Assembly: GCA_951799445.1 (NCBI GenBank)
Contig: OX637293.1
Coordinates: 25,234,001 to 25,298,000, forward strand
Origin: Pseudisothecium myosuroides
Taxonomy: Eukaryota > Streptophyta > Bryopsida > Hypnales > Lembophyllaceae
Length of the DNA: 64,000 nt
Reading direction: 5' to 3'
A model generated the notes under the pieces. The model had not been told where the DNA came from and did no database searches. It was given only the letters and a program-made list of their open reading frames with translations. The translations under genes and the position numbers were made by a program. Below are positions 44,886 through 56,902 of the stretch, piece after piece (positions within the stretch are counted from its first letter, which is position 1; every line of letters begins with the position of its first letter).

Positions 44886-46168
44886 CCCCTAAAGGACCGA
44901 ATAACCATTGAACGTACACAGGTGATCTTGGGTAGGTGCTTATGAAGGCATTTTTTCATGAATGTTCTTCAAATTTTGACCCAAGGTGTGAACACGTATT
45001 CCCTTAGAGTAAATATATATTTTTTCCGATGGGGTGCCCGGATCAAGAGTTATGTTGCCCTGAACTTTTTGGGTAGCCCGGGCAGCTTTGAATAGCATGT
45101 GCAAAACTCATCGTATAATTTTAAAATTTGTCAAGTATGAAACTTATATGATATAAGACGCAAATGTTAAAAAAAATCCACCATTCATATACTAAAAATA
45201 TCACTTTAGCAAGAGTTAAAGTCTGTTGCGGGTGAATGCAAGAAAGACCTGTACTATTTTGTGGCACACCTTGTGTTTTGAATATTTTTTTGGCCATAAC
45301 TTTTGCATTCTGGTTCCAAATGACTCAAGATTTATAGGTAAAGTATTTATGACTATTATACACCTTGCATAATTTTTTTGTAATTTTCAAAAATAGTTTA
45401 TTATCCAAAAATAACCCCCGATTATATGTCACACTTGCCAATTTAGAGGTTTTTAGTACTATTTAGTACCCAAAAAAATGAATTTTGAGCTGAAATTTGG
45501 AGGGCATGGTCTTCTAGGCGACTTGTAGCTATGTAGGGAAGGAATTGTAGAAATAGTTAATTGTGTGTGGTGTGGAAGTCCACAAAGTGCGCTTCTTTCT
45601 GCTTACATTTTGAAACATATAAAATATTATTTTGGAGTTTTTTGACCATCTCCATAGAGTTGTTACAAATAGTTAGTTTTCATTTTATGTATTTAATTTT
45701 ATTTCCTATTTTTAACTAATTTATACATCAAGGTATCCATTTTCTTGAGATTTGGCACTTTTTTAGTTCTCTAGCTTAAAGAATTTTCTATGCATTTCCT
45801 TTGGTGGTTACCTTCATCTTAAAGGTGTATACATTAACAATATTTTTTTTTGTTTCTTAAAAATTATTTTTCTAATTTTATAGTACTCCAGAAGAAAAAT
45901 TATGAGTATTGTAAAAACGCAACAAAATTGGCAAGTGTTTCTTGCATTCACCCTTGCCCCTATTAGGCAAGATCAAGAAAAAAAAGCTTTTTTTCTACCT
46001 TCAAACGTTATAATCGTTTAATCCATGCGGTCAAAGTTTTTGAAATCTTTTTCCACACATTTCCATAGTAGTCTAGTACAAATTTGTACAATTGAATTTT
46101 GAAAAAAAAACTATTAAATTTATTTTTTTCATTGTCCTAAAATGTGGCAGTCTTTGATCCTTTAGGAG
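44886..46168. mobile_element. TTAA-target TIR element, long diverged copy
   Basis: The left end is TTAA (44,882-44,885) followed by CCCCTAAAGGACCGAATAAC. The right end is TTTGATCCTTTAGGAG followed by CTAA, probably mutated from TTAA. At 1,283 bases it is longer than usual. The interior is only loosely similar to copies A and B. No transposase frame. Confidence 0.58.
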
Positions 46169-47333
46169 CTAATCAAAGTCTTCCTAAATGCACAACATAT
46201 GATTTTTTTATCATTTATAGAAAATTGATTGAAAAACCATTTGAGTCATGTCATCCTTCTAAAAATCCAAATCAATATTTATAAGGCTTGTTTATGAACA
46301 TTCGACTTAGTTTCCATCCTCCATTTGGTTATTCATGTGAAGTCATGAGTAGAAAAGGGGGTCTTTTGCAACCAAGCTCTAGTAAGAGAGTTTGGTTTCA
46401 CGTACCCAAATGGGCACTAGTTTGGTGTCTATATGGACATGTGGAATCCAAATGTCCTATAGCTTGCTGCTCTAAAACCTTCTTTCTATTAGTGAATTAT
46501 GTCTTATAAACATCACTTGAAATTCACTCGAGCAAGTTTTGAAGTTTTTCTGAATACATAATTAGTCATAATATTTGCGGAGACAAAATTTAAAGTTCAA
46601 TAGTAAAAATGGTTTGAACTAAGAAATTCAAACATAATCGTACCCTTGGATCTGTTTTAACCCCTCACCGCCCAAGGGGACTAAAAGTGTTGTCACATAA
46701 TTTCAAGTCTAGTTCAAAGTGCTTTAATTTTTGCATTTGACGTCAAAATTCAATAAAACATGTTGGAAAATTTTCAATCTCTCTTCTAGTTTGTGTGGTA
46801 AAATTTTCAAATCAATCCAATCCAATTGAAGTTCACAAGTTCAATTTGAATTCACTAAACTACATTTGATGGATGCAATTTTAGATGCTTGTATCTCCTT
46901 CATCCAATGTTTGTTTTTAGTAAAATTTGTTGGGTTGGATTTCCCTTGAAGTCTAGTCATTGTGGTAAAATTTTCATGTCAATCAAAGTTGTTTTGAATG
47001 TTTAGAAGCAATTCGAAGTTCAAAATCCCAACATTTTTGGATTACAGTGAACTTTGGCAGCTTCTTTCTTCTTCTATAGTGTCTGTTTCCAATAATTTTT
47101 TTGGAAAAGTTGTGCATACTAGTCTAGTTTGTGTGACTAAAATTTCATATCAATCCAAAAAGTTATGAGTGACATAGAAACATTTTAGTAGGAAGTTGAA
47201 CATTAGATATGTTTTTTGCAATTCTCTTGCTATTTTTTGACATTCCAAAGCTATTTCGCAAACAAAATGAGTCTTTTGAATGATATTTTCTTTCACCAAT
47301 GTGTTTGTATGCTAGTTTTGAATCACTTATAGT
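46169..47333. other. AT-rich DNA with a solitary TTAA-family end
   Basis: TTAA followed by CCCCTCACCGCCCAAGGGG near 46,658-46,682 looks like a left end without a partner. The next kilobase contains three diverged internal repeats of a TAAAATTTTCAAATCAATCC-like unit. No gene. Confidence 0.4.
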
Positions 47334-47337
47334 TTAA

Positions 47338-49204
47338 CCCCTAAAGGCCCAAGGCATTTTTTCTGCCAAAAAACCATCAAAACTGCCATTTCTATAGCAA
47401 GGAGTAAAAAAATTTGAAACATGTTTTTCTTGCACATCTAACCGTAGGATCTTACACCTAACTAGTATGAGAATGTGTGGAAAAAATTTCAGAATATTTG
47501 ACCGCTCAGATTGCAAGGTACCTGCGTTTAAAGGGGAAAAAACAAGTATTTCAGCACATTGCGGGACTAGATTTTTTGACTTTAAACATTTTTCACTTAA
47601 AATTTTTGCACTACAGAGTTCTGTGCTTCAAATCTTTATAGTGGAGAATTGAATTGAGAGTCTAGGGGAAAAAAATATTCAAAAAAACTTAGTTATCATT
47701 CCTAAAAAGTTTATTAAGTAGAAGTAGGTACGAGATAGAAGGAAAATCTAAAACATTAACCCCTAACAGTCTGAGACTATGTTATCACCAAAACCGCTCC
47801 AAAGCTGCCATTTCTAATACAAGTACCAAATTTTATAAAAAAAACATTTTTGGACACATGTAACTGTAAGATCTTATAGAACACTGGTTTGAGAAGATGT
47901 GGAAAAAAATTCAGAATTTTCCATCATGCGGATTGGAAGATATTAGCGTTTGAATTGACAAAAACCCTTTTTTTGTCCCTGCGAAAATCTGGGCAGCTGC
48001 ACTTCACAAGGTCACATTTGTATGAAAAAATGCCCAAAATGGTGGTTACTCTTTGGATTCATTCTTCTAGGCAAGTTGGCTACATGCTTGAAAATTTTCA
48101 GATCATTTGGAATTGCACAGCATATAGGAAAAAAATAGTAAGTAGAAAGAAGTACAGAATGATTCAAAATACTAAATTGTTAAGAATTTATTTATGGAAT
48201 TGAAAAATGCCAATCCCAACGGTTGTAATGTTGTAATAAATAATCTACATCCAATGTTTTTATTTTTTTTCAAAAATATTGGAAATTGAGTTAAATAAAG
48301 GACTTCAAAGTTTATTTTAGAGTAGAGATTCCATAACTACCCTCAAACTAAGAATCTTCATAACTTTTGACTCATTAATCCAAATGGAATGATTTAAAGC
48401 TTTCCACGTACATATAAATCTAAAGAACCAATTTCAAATTTTTATTTTAAAAAAAAATTATTTTTAAAGAATTTTTTTGAGCTGCCCGGGCTGCCCGCCG
48501 TGCACCGAAAATTACATATCATACAATAACTTTTTAACCATGTAGTCAAAAGTTATGAAAATTGTTGGGCCTCAAAGATACTCCTCGGGCACATCTTGTG
48601 TGAAAATTTTAAAGAAAAAAATTAAAAACTCCACTCATAGTGAGCTGCCCAAAATCGCTATGTTGTCAAAAAATGGTGTTTGGACCTTTAGGGTTTAATA
48701 TATTTTAGATGGAATTAAAATACACTAATCCCAATGGTGAGATTGTTCTAGCAAGTAAACTAAACCATGAGAATTTTTTTTTTTTAAATTGCAAAAATAG
48801 CATATAGAAATCATTCCTACAAGTTATTTTTTTCAAGAAGATGTTCAAACTGCCCGAAAAACAAGAATGTCCATAACTTTCTCATGACAAATCCAAATGA
48901 AATGAATCAAAGCTTTCCACATAGACAAAAATATAATCTACAAGAAAAATATATTAAAAAAAAAAAATCAAATTTTTGCCAAATTTTTCTTGCTGCCCGG
49001 ACTGCCCAGTTACGAAAAAAAGTAACATATTTGGCCATAACTTTTGACTCCTATTTCCAAATGTGCTGAAATTTAGTGCATATGAAAGATATTCCTCACG
49101 CCACCTTCTATTAAAATTTCAACTTAAAATATAGAAATCTCTAGTCACACGGACCTGCCCAAAATTTCTATATGGCCAAAAAACGCATGCCAGTCCTTTA
49201 GGGG
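47338..49204 (+). mobile_element. TTAA-target TIR element containing a nested sister element
   Basis: The left end is TTAA (47,334-47,337) followed by CCCCTAAAGGCCCAAGGC. The right end is GCCAGTCCTTTAGGGG followed by TTAA (49,205-49,208). The total is 1,867 bases, but without the nested element (47,760-48,694) and one TTAA copy it is 928 bases, the family norm. The two halves rejoin in perfect register with copies B and the 49.5 kb copy. Confidence 0.85.
47760..48694 (+). mobile_element. Nested TTAA-target element (defines the target duplication)
   Basis: It starts CCCCTAACAGTCTGAG after TTAA (47,756-47,759) and ends TTTGGACCTTTAGGGT before TTAA (48,695-48,698). 935 bases. It has the family interior but is clearly diverged from its host, so it is a different subfamily member. 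The frame of 104 codons at 47,889-48,203 has no known domain. Confidence 0.83.
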
Positions 49205-49453
49205 TTAAGGTTTTTCATTTGAGTAGGTTTAGAAATCAAATTTCGCCTCCAAATGTGTTGCTAGGAAAATTTCAGCATCCTTTTTCAACTCTAAAACATA
49301 ATAATCTTGCAATCATTGTGGCAAAATGACTCCAAATCTTATTTATGTCATCTACAACACTCACACTAGTTACAAGATTGTGCGGTCGAGGTCTCTATAA
49401 CTTAGTGACATTTAGATCTACAAGAATTCAAAAGCAATCCAAATGTTTTTGAA

Positions 49454-50618
49454 CCCCAAAAGGCCTTTTTTCCATCAAAAAGGTCTTTCTTCCATCAAGA
49501 ACAATTCAAAACTACCATTTCTATTGCAAAAGGCCAAAAACTTTAAAAATTATTTTTCTTGCATATCTAACCATAGAATCTTGTATTAGACCAGTATAAA
49601 AATGCATGGAAGAAATTTCAAAAACTTTGGCAGAGTAGATTGCAAATATTTGCATTTAAAGTGATGAAAACAAGTTTTAAGTTTACCATGCTCGACTATA
49701 ATTTTTTGGCTTTAAATCTTCTTAACTCAAAATTTTTGTACTACTAATTTTGATTTTATGATTATTTATGTTCAAGAATTGAATTGAAAATCTAGGAAAA
49801 AAATCCAACAAAAAATGCTTAATTTTCATTCATTAAAAAATTCTTAATTAAGTAGAAGTAGGTTCAAGACTGAAGGGAAAACTAAACTGTTAATAGCTCT
49901 AAGATGGAATTGAAACACAATAATTTCAATAGTGAGATTGTTCTAGCAAGTAAACTTAACCCTTAAAGGACGAAGGGGTGACCCTCGAAATCCTCCCTTT
50001 CCATTACCGTGTGAATCATTGCCTTAACAAAATGGAAAAGCACTCATTAGAAATTGACCTACTGTAGAAGACCTTCCCTTTTCACAACAAAATTCCGAGG
50101 ATGAATAGTTGCTGAGTTGCACTTCTGTCCACATGCAAAGATGCTCTGTCATTCATTAGATGCCAAATGTCCTCCGCGTCATTCCTGTCCAACACTTTTT
50201 TTTGAAAAATTATAAAAATTGCATTAAAAAATAAATTCTACAAGTTATTTTTTCAAAAAGATGCTTAGATTGCCCCAAAAGACAAGATTGTCCATAATTT
50301 TCTCATAACAAGTCGAAATAGAATGAATCAAAGTTTCAAATGTAGACAAAAATATAATCTTTGGGAAAATAATTAAAAAATTAAAAAAATTCAATTTTCT
50401 GAGATTTTTTGGGGGTTGCCCCTTGAGCTACTTTTTGAACATACGGAGGCATAACTTTTGCTTTTAGGCACTGATTGAAATAAAAATTACATTCTTCCAA
50501 AGCTAATTTGATTTCCTATCTTCACAAAAAGTTTCAAAAAATCATGTCAAAAATTGAGATCACACAAGTTTATCTAAAATCCCAATAGTCCCTTGTAGGA
50601 ACTTTGAGACTTTAGGGG
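49454..50618 (+). mobile_element. TTAA-target TIR element with nested second-family MITE
   Basis: The left end is CCCCAAAAGGCCTTTTTTCC after TGAA (a mutated TTAA). The right end is GAGACTTTAGGGG followed by TTAA (50,619-50,622). An insertion of about 230 bases near 49,960-50,190 carries the second TTAA MITE. The rest matches copy D at 541-1452 most closely. Confidence 0.75.
49960..50190 (+). mobile_element. Second TTAA-family MITE, nested
   Basis: It follows TTAA (49,956-49,959) with CCCTTAAAGGACGAAGGGG, then ACCGTGTGAATCATTGCC, GAAGACCTTCCCTTTTCAC and AATTCCGAGGATGAATAGTT. Its right end (GTCCTCCGCGTCATTCCTG) lacks the expected GGG and TTAA, so it is truncated or its end was lost. Confidence 0.6.
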
Positions 50619-50622
50619 TTAA

Positions 50623-51366
50623 CACTTGTATGTTGAAATGGTTTCAGTTTGAAATTTAGAATATTGAAAATACCACTATTTAATTTTCAAATGTTTGAGT
50701 TTTTTTCCTAATTCAGTGGTTTCAGATTTCATAAAAATTTGAAAACTTTCTAATAATTATTTTTGTACTTTATTTTTGGTTGATAAGGATCTACAAGTTT
50801 ATCAAACTTCAAACATGCCGTTCAGATTTCAAACAACAAATGAATACAAAGATATTTTAGGCACACAATTTTTTAATTTTTTAACCCATTCAAATATTTG
50901 AAGATTCTTGTGTAAGTTTTTTTATATTTGTATGATTCAAATCTTCACAACTTTCTTTACCAAATCCTTTATAGTTCAAGGGGTTTGAATATGTGTGACC
51001 TAAAATACTAACTAACTTGTTTAAATTCTAAAAATTACCTTTTGAAGATCACTACAATAAATAAAAAATAAAAATCTTAAAAAGTCACCATAATTAGGAC
51101 TTCACATTTTGAGCTTAAAGAAAAATAAGTATTGTAAAAATTACAAGTACACAATCTATAGTCAAGTTTAGAGAGGATTTTTCAATTTTTTGGTTTCAAA
51201 TTTTGTTGAAAATTATTGGTTTATATAGTAGGAGATGGTAATTTCAAAGCATGAATATAAGACTCTTTACGTGTACGACCAATTGCTCATGCAATTTGGG
51301 ATCCACATTTTAACTGTATGGAAATGAGCTATGGATTGAATTTTGCAAATTAGGTGAAAGTCATCA
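50623..51366. other. AT-rich intergenic DNA, no gene seen
   Basis: Nothing recognised. Confidence 0.4.
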
Positions 51367-51370
51367 TTAA

Positions 51371-52264
51371 CCTCTAAACTCCCATTGTCTCCTTGGGGGA
51401 CAAATTGATTTCTGGTAGGTTCCTATAGTCTCAATTTTTGTGGTGTTTTTAAAAAACTTCTTGTGAACAATGTGAAGAAACGAAATCGCAATAACTTTTT
51501 GGAAATATAATTTTATTGCAATCGGTGCCCGGAAGCAAAAGGTATGCCATCCAAAGTCAAAATGGAATATGTTGGGCAGTACAAAAAAAAATCACAAATA
51601 GTCAAAATTAAAATTTTAAAATTTTATTTCTCATAAAAAGTTTATTTTTCTACATGGAAAGATTTGATTCATTCTATTTGGATTAGTGATGAGAAAATTA
51701 TAGGCAGTCTTGTTTTTTGAACAATTTAAGCATCTTCTTGGAAAAATAACTCATAGGATTCATTTTGGAATGCAATTTTCACAATTTTTCAGAAAAAATT
51801 GTTTGACAAGGTTAAGTTTGCTTGCTAGAATGATCTCACTATTGGAGTTATTATATTTCAATTCCATCTTAGAGCTATTAATGATTTAGTTTTTCATTCA
51901 ATCTTGAACCTACTTCTACTTAACAATTTTTTAAAGAATGAAATTCAAATTGTTGTTTTTGAATTTTTTTTCTAGACTTTCAATTCAATTTAAAATTTAA
52001 AATTTATAGTCCGAAAATTTTAAGCTATAAAGATTCAAAGCTTTAAAAATCTCTTTATGCAAGGTGCAAAATAATAGATTTTCTTCACTTCAAACGCAAA
52101 TATATTGCAATCCACTTGGTCAAAGTTTTTGAAATTTCTTCCACATATTCTTATACCAGTCTAGTGCAAGATCCTATAATTATTTCTATGGTTTTTTTCA
52201 TTTTGCAATAGAAATGGTAGTTTTGAGTTATTTTTGATGAAAAATGCCTTGAGAGTTTAGGGGG
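51371..52264 (-). mobile_element. TTAA-target TIR element, full-length copy C
   Basis: The left end is TTAA (51,367-51,370) followed by CCTCTAAACTCCCATTG. The right end is CTTGAGAGTTTAGGGG followed by TTAA (52,265-52,268). 894 bases, same orientation as copy A. A further solitary right-end-like word (GATCCTTAAAGGA then TTAA) lies just outside at about 52,330-52,346. Confidence 0.78.
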
Positions 52265-52572
52265 TTAAACTATTAATCTAAGTTGCATTTAATGATACAT
52301 CTCCAGAATATTGGAAATCTGAACGAAGCCTTGATCCTTAAAGGATTAATTAGTAACCAAATCAACCAAAATGTTCAGTAAGGAAAAATATCCATTTCTA
52401 GTTTACCCTTCTTTTGTGACTCTTTTATAGAACACTTAAGATTTCTTTTTGAAAACTCATAGAAAATACATCAATTATCCAAAAAATGTTTTTTTTTTCA
52501 AAAATTTATGATTTTCATTTGTCTACAAGTAAAAAAATACAAACTAGTAGTAATTTTGACTCCATCTATGTA

Positions 52573-53960
52573 CAGTAAGGTCTACTTCATTTACGAATTT
52601 TTGAAATCGTAGGAAAGGGAATTTCAGATCTGCCAACTTGGACAGCTTCCCAAGGGCTCAAAAATTGGTCTTTGGCAATGAAATTTGTACCACAAATTCA
52701 TCTTTAAGTTAACTATATGTGTGCCAGATTTCAAGGCCAAATGATTTACACAAAAAAAGATATCCAAAATCTCTTAACATGTGTAGCTGTGAAAAAAATT
52801 TCACTACTGCCAACTTTGACACACTCTCAAGGAATGAATTTTTTTTTCTATGAAATTTTTGGCATAGGATCATCTATATGTTGATTACATGTGTGAAAAA
52901 TTTCAAGTCCAAAAGACTCCCACAAAAATAGATATTCAAAATCTCCCAACATGTGTATTTGTGAAACAATTTCACTACTACCAACTTTGACACTATCCCA
53001 AGGGTTGAAAAATTGTTTATTTACCATGAAATTTTTATGATGAAATTATCTCTATGTTAATAACATGTGTGCCTAATTTCAAGTTCAAAAGATTCATACA
53101 AAAAAAATATGCCAATTCTACCAACATGTATAGTTGTGAGAAAAATTTCACTACTACCAACTTTGACACTATCCCAAGGGCGGAAAAAAACCACATTTTA
53201 CTATGAAATTGTTGGTATGAGATCATCTTTATATTGATAAAATTTATGCCAAATTTCAAGGGCAAAAGATGTACCAAAAAAAAGATATTCTAATTCTACC
53301 AACATGTGTAGTTGTGAGAATAACTTTCTACATCCATGTGAAAGTTTTAACCCAAAAAATTACACTATCCCAAGGGCTGAAATTTTTTTTCTCACAACTA
53401 CACGTGTTGGTAGAATTGGCATATTTTTTTTTGTATGAATCTTTTGAACTTGAAATTAGGCACACATGTTATTAACATAGAGATAATTTCATCATAAAAA
53501 TTTCATGGTAAATAAACAATTTTTCAACCCTTGGGATAGTGTCAAAGTTGGTAGTAGTGAAATTGTTTCTCACATACACATGTTGGGAGATTTTGAATAT
53601 CTATCTTTGTGGGAGTCTTTTGGACTTGAAATTTTTTACACATTTAATCAACATATAGATGGTCCTATGCCAAAAATTTCATAGAAAAAAAAAATCCAAT
53701 CCTTGGGAGTGTGTCAAAGTTGGCAGTAGTGAAATTTTTTTCACGGCTACACATGCTGGGAGATTTTGGATATCTTTTTTTGTGTAAATCATTTGGCCTT
53801 GAAATCTGGCACACATATAGTTAACTTAAAGATGAATTTGTGGTACAAATTTCATGGCCAAAGACCAATTTTTGAGCCCTTGGGAGGCTGTCCAAGTTGG
53901 CAAATCTGAAATTCCCTTCCCTGCGATTTCAAAAATTTGTAAATGAAGTAGACCTTACTG
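52573..53960. mobile_element. Foldback (giant hairpin) element with TA target
   Basis: The two arms (about 52,573-53,140 and 53,391-53,960) are nearly exact reverse complements, separated by about 250 bases. The tips read CAGTAAGGTCTACTTCATTT and both are flanked by TA. Each arm is built of about three diverged direct units of roughly 180 bases (each with CATGAAATTT, TTTCAAG and CCAACTTTGACAC words), and a fourth unit lies in the loop. There is no transposase. CAGTA tips plus TA suggest pogo/Tc1-mariner mobilisation. The short frames inside are chance. Confidence 0.85.
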
Positions 53961-53962
53961 TA

Positions 53963-54458
53963 CATCAACCTAACCTTGAACATTATGGAGGACACAAAAC
54001 GACCTTTAGAAGACTTCACCTATGACTCGAGGGGAGGAGGTCGCACTCCTAATTTTTTTAATTGTAACATGCAATCAAATGAAGGATGATTTTAATTACC
54101 GTGACCTAAATTTTAGACAATTTTTAGAAGTAAATTAGCATCACTAAAATGGGGGATTTCAAGTTATAAACAATGAAGGGTAGGAAATTTGTAATACATA
54201 ATTTTACCTATTTTTTCCCCTGAAGTAGCCTTGCCGAAAAGACCCTCCAAAAATCTAAACTTTTAAGATTTATAGTAAGTTTGGCATAAATATCCAAGGG
54301 GTTTGATCCTATACACTGCGGAGACAACAAATCTCAATGACAATGGATGAAAAGTGGTAGATGAGCTAATTGTGGATGACGTTGAGTTCACTTCAACCTT
54401 GATTGCATGTTTCTAATGAGTTAGGATTTAGATTTTGGGCTTGGCGTGCCGCACAATA
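53963..54458. other. Intergenic DNA, no gene seen
   Basis: Nothing recognised. Confidence 0.35.
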
Positions 54459-54737
54459 TGTTAGGGGAGATTTGAGGGCAACGGAGGGCCATTTCAGCCT
54501 GTTCCCCTCGTTGGGAACTACATTGTAATGTTAGATTACTTTAATAATAAAATAAAATAAAATATTAAAAAATATTAAAATTTTCTTTAAAAAATTATTA
54601 AAAAATTATTAAATTAAATATTAATATCTGATGTGGCACTCTCAATGCCACATCAGACTGCAGATGTGGCAGAGTTCCCAGGGTTTTCACAGCCTGGGAA
54701 CCCGCGGTCTTCTTTACCCTCCAAATTTCTTCTAATG
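54459..54737. mobile_element. CATTAG-family TIR element
   Basis: The right end is CTCCAAATTTCTTCTAATG; the left is a mutated counterpart (TGTTAGGGGAGATTTGAGGG). The middle is a run of AAAATATTAA words, and CTGATGTGGCA and TGCCACATCAG form a hairpin at 54,628-54,656. Left boundary approximate. Confidence 0.6.
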
Positions 54738-55081
54738 CTATAATATTTGAAGTAAGGAAAAAAAAACTTTTTCATTTTTGTAAAATAAAGTGAGCAGATG
54801 TCAAGCCCTCTTGGAATAAGATTTTTGTTCTATATAAAAATGAGGATTTTAGCCATTCATAAGGATATCATACGTTCACTAACAAAAAAAATTCAAAAGT
54901 ACAAATATAGAGTCTAACTTGCATATATAATCACCATGCAATGCAAGGAGGTTAAGTGGATTGGCAATACATTAGTCATTTTGTGATGATTTTTTGTGTA
55001 ATGAAGAAATTTTAAACCCTAAAATCTAATGGTGAAAAGTAAGAGACAAACATTTGGAATATGTGGAAAAAATTTCAAAAA
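54738..55081. other. AT-rich DNA with a TTAA-family fragment
   Basis: The last 40 bases (GGAATATGTGGAAAAAATTT) match the TTAA-family interior and continue at 55,577 beyond the inserted CATTAG element. Confidence 0.4.
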
Positions 55082-55576
55082 CATTAGAAGAAAAATGGAC
55101 CCGGACAGCAAGGAACATTAGCCGGATAAACAGAAAAAAAAAATTTGAATTTTTTTTTTTTTTTTTTGGCTAGCGAACGGGGGGCTTGTTCACGCCATCG
55201 AACTGGCGGGACAGTGCAATAAAATAATTTAAAAAATATTAAAATAATATTAATATTAAAATAAATACAAAATTTTAGAATTCTCAAATCTGATGTGGTC
55301 GAAATTTTCCTCGTGAGCCCGAATCATTATTTTATTATTATTTTTATTATTATTTTAATATTTTTAAATTTTTTAAATTTTTTAAATTTATTTTTTATTA
55401 TGTTTTTTTTATTTTTTTAATATTTTTTTAATATTTTTTTATTGTGGCCACTATTCATCATTGATGATGAATAGTGGCCATTGTCCCCCAAAGGGACTGT
55501 GAGTTCCATTGCGGGGAACTCACAGCCCCTTTGCAAAGGGAAGGAGCCTTCCCGAGGGCCCATTTTTCTTCTAATG
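55082..55576. mobile_element. CATTAG-family TIR element, long copy
   Basis: The ends are CATTAGAAGAAAAATGG and CCATTTTTCTTCTAATG. It is 495 bases with T/A-rich runs. A 17-base-arm perfect palindrome with a two-base loop lies at 55,445-55,480 (TGGCCACTATTCATCAT and its complement), and GTGAGTTCC pairs with GGAACTCAC nearby. The flanks suggest insertion without target duplication. Confidence 0.68.
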
Positions 55577-55904
55577 CTATAACTTCACAAATTGCAAGAT
55601 AATAGAGCTTGAAGTTAAAAGAAGATGTTTTTTTTCTTGAAATTGCCCTAAGATACCTAACAAAGTTTGACTCCTTAGAATGTGATTAAAAACTAAAGTT
55701 TGTTTTTTTGGAGGATTGTATGCCACATTTTATTAGTTATTTACAAGCCAAATTTCAAAAGTTGATGAAGGTTTTAGCAAAAGATGCCCCAAAGATGCCC
55801 AAATTGCCCAAATTGCCCGAGTTTTCGTTGTGTTGCATGATCATCACTAAAGTAGTCTGCTCTAAAAGCAACCGCCCTCTAAAAGCAAACATGACACAAA
55901 GGTA
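55577..55904. other. AT-rich DNA, no gene seen
   Basis: The first 40 bases continue the TTAA-family fragment interrupted by the CATTAG element. A short GATGCCC/AAATTGCCC tandem pattern lies at about 55,783-55,822. Overlapping 65- and 62-codon frames on opposite strands are not convincing. Confidence 0.35.
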
Positions 55905-56215
55905 GATTTTGCTTTCTTCATTGTACCAATAGCCAGTGTACATTGCAGAAGTTAGTTGCTTCTAGTGACACTATGTTTCAACTTCAAAAATTTGTCACTA
56001 ATTCAACAAAGGTCCGAATAATATGAAACGACTTGGATTAGATGCCAATTCCATCTTCCTTCCTACAAAATTTACCAAAAATTGTTTCGAGGAGTTTAGC
56101 TTCCTTGAAAGGGTAGTTGCAAGAAACACTTTACATTTTTCTGTCAAAGCTGCGTTTTTTGGCCATAGGATTGGCAGTACTATGCAATACTACCAATATT
56201 ACGTTTTAGTAGCGC
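55905..56215. repeat. Decayed AGGTA-family TIR element
   Basis: The interior (ATATGAAACGACTTGGATTA and GATGCCAATTCCATCTTCC) matches the 20.5 kb element and the inverse of the 60.8 kb element. A weak left end (AGGTAGATTTTGC) is visible. The right end is not found. Confidence 0.5.
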
Positions 56216-56902
56216 CCCGGCAAATTCGAACCGTCGATTCAAGGCACCTGCAGATCTAAACCGTTGATTTAGTACTATGTTGTACTATGTAGTACTACAG
56301 ACTACTACGAAGTACTGCAGAAGTCACTGGGAGTAGAAAATAGTAGAAAAGGGGTTTGTGGAGTTTTTCATTTTTAGTAATTCAAAAAAAATTCAAAAAA
56401 GTTCAATAAAAAAATCCATTTTGCTAGAGAAGATTGTGCTTGCATTGTACCAAAAAATTCATGAAGGAAATTTTTTCCTCTTCGCAGCCTTCGTGCAAAG
56501 GAAAGTCACTTTGACCCCATGTGTGCAACTGACATCTTGCTATTTTCAAAAAAGCTTTGATCAATCCTTGTAATGTAGTGGACCTCCAACATGTCTAATT
56601 TGTGGCTTCAAATTTGCATTTTTGGATCAAATATAGGACTAAACCCCCCCAAAATGGCCAAGGTAGACATCCAATTGGGGGCAGGTTAAAAATAGTAAAC
56701 TGATTTGAAAAAATTTGAAAAAATTACTCAATGTTTGAAACTACCACATCTACCTTCATTCCAAATTTCATGCCAAATGGACAAACAATGCAAAAGTTAT
56801 GAGCAAAAAGTCAATTCCCGAGGGCAAAGGGACAAGAAATAGGACAAATGTTTCTTGCAATCACTTGAAAAGGCAATTAGCACCTAAATGGTTGCTTTAA
56901 GA
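56216..56902. other. AT-rich DNA with TACTATG repeats
   Basis: From about 56,170 to 56,350 the word ACTACTA/TAGTACT recurs in imperfect form. No gene is recognised. Confidence 0.35.

Noticed and set aside
56200..56260. Possible tRNA fragment (AATTCGAACCGTCGATTCAA)
   Set aside because: A T-loop-like word occurs but no acceptor, D or anticodon stems can be formed around it.
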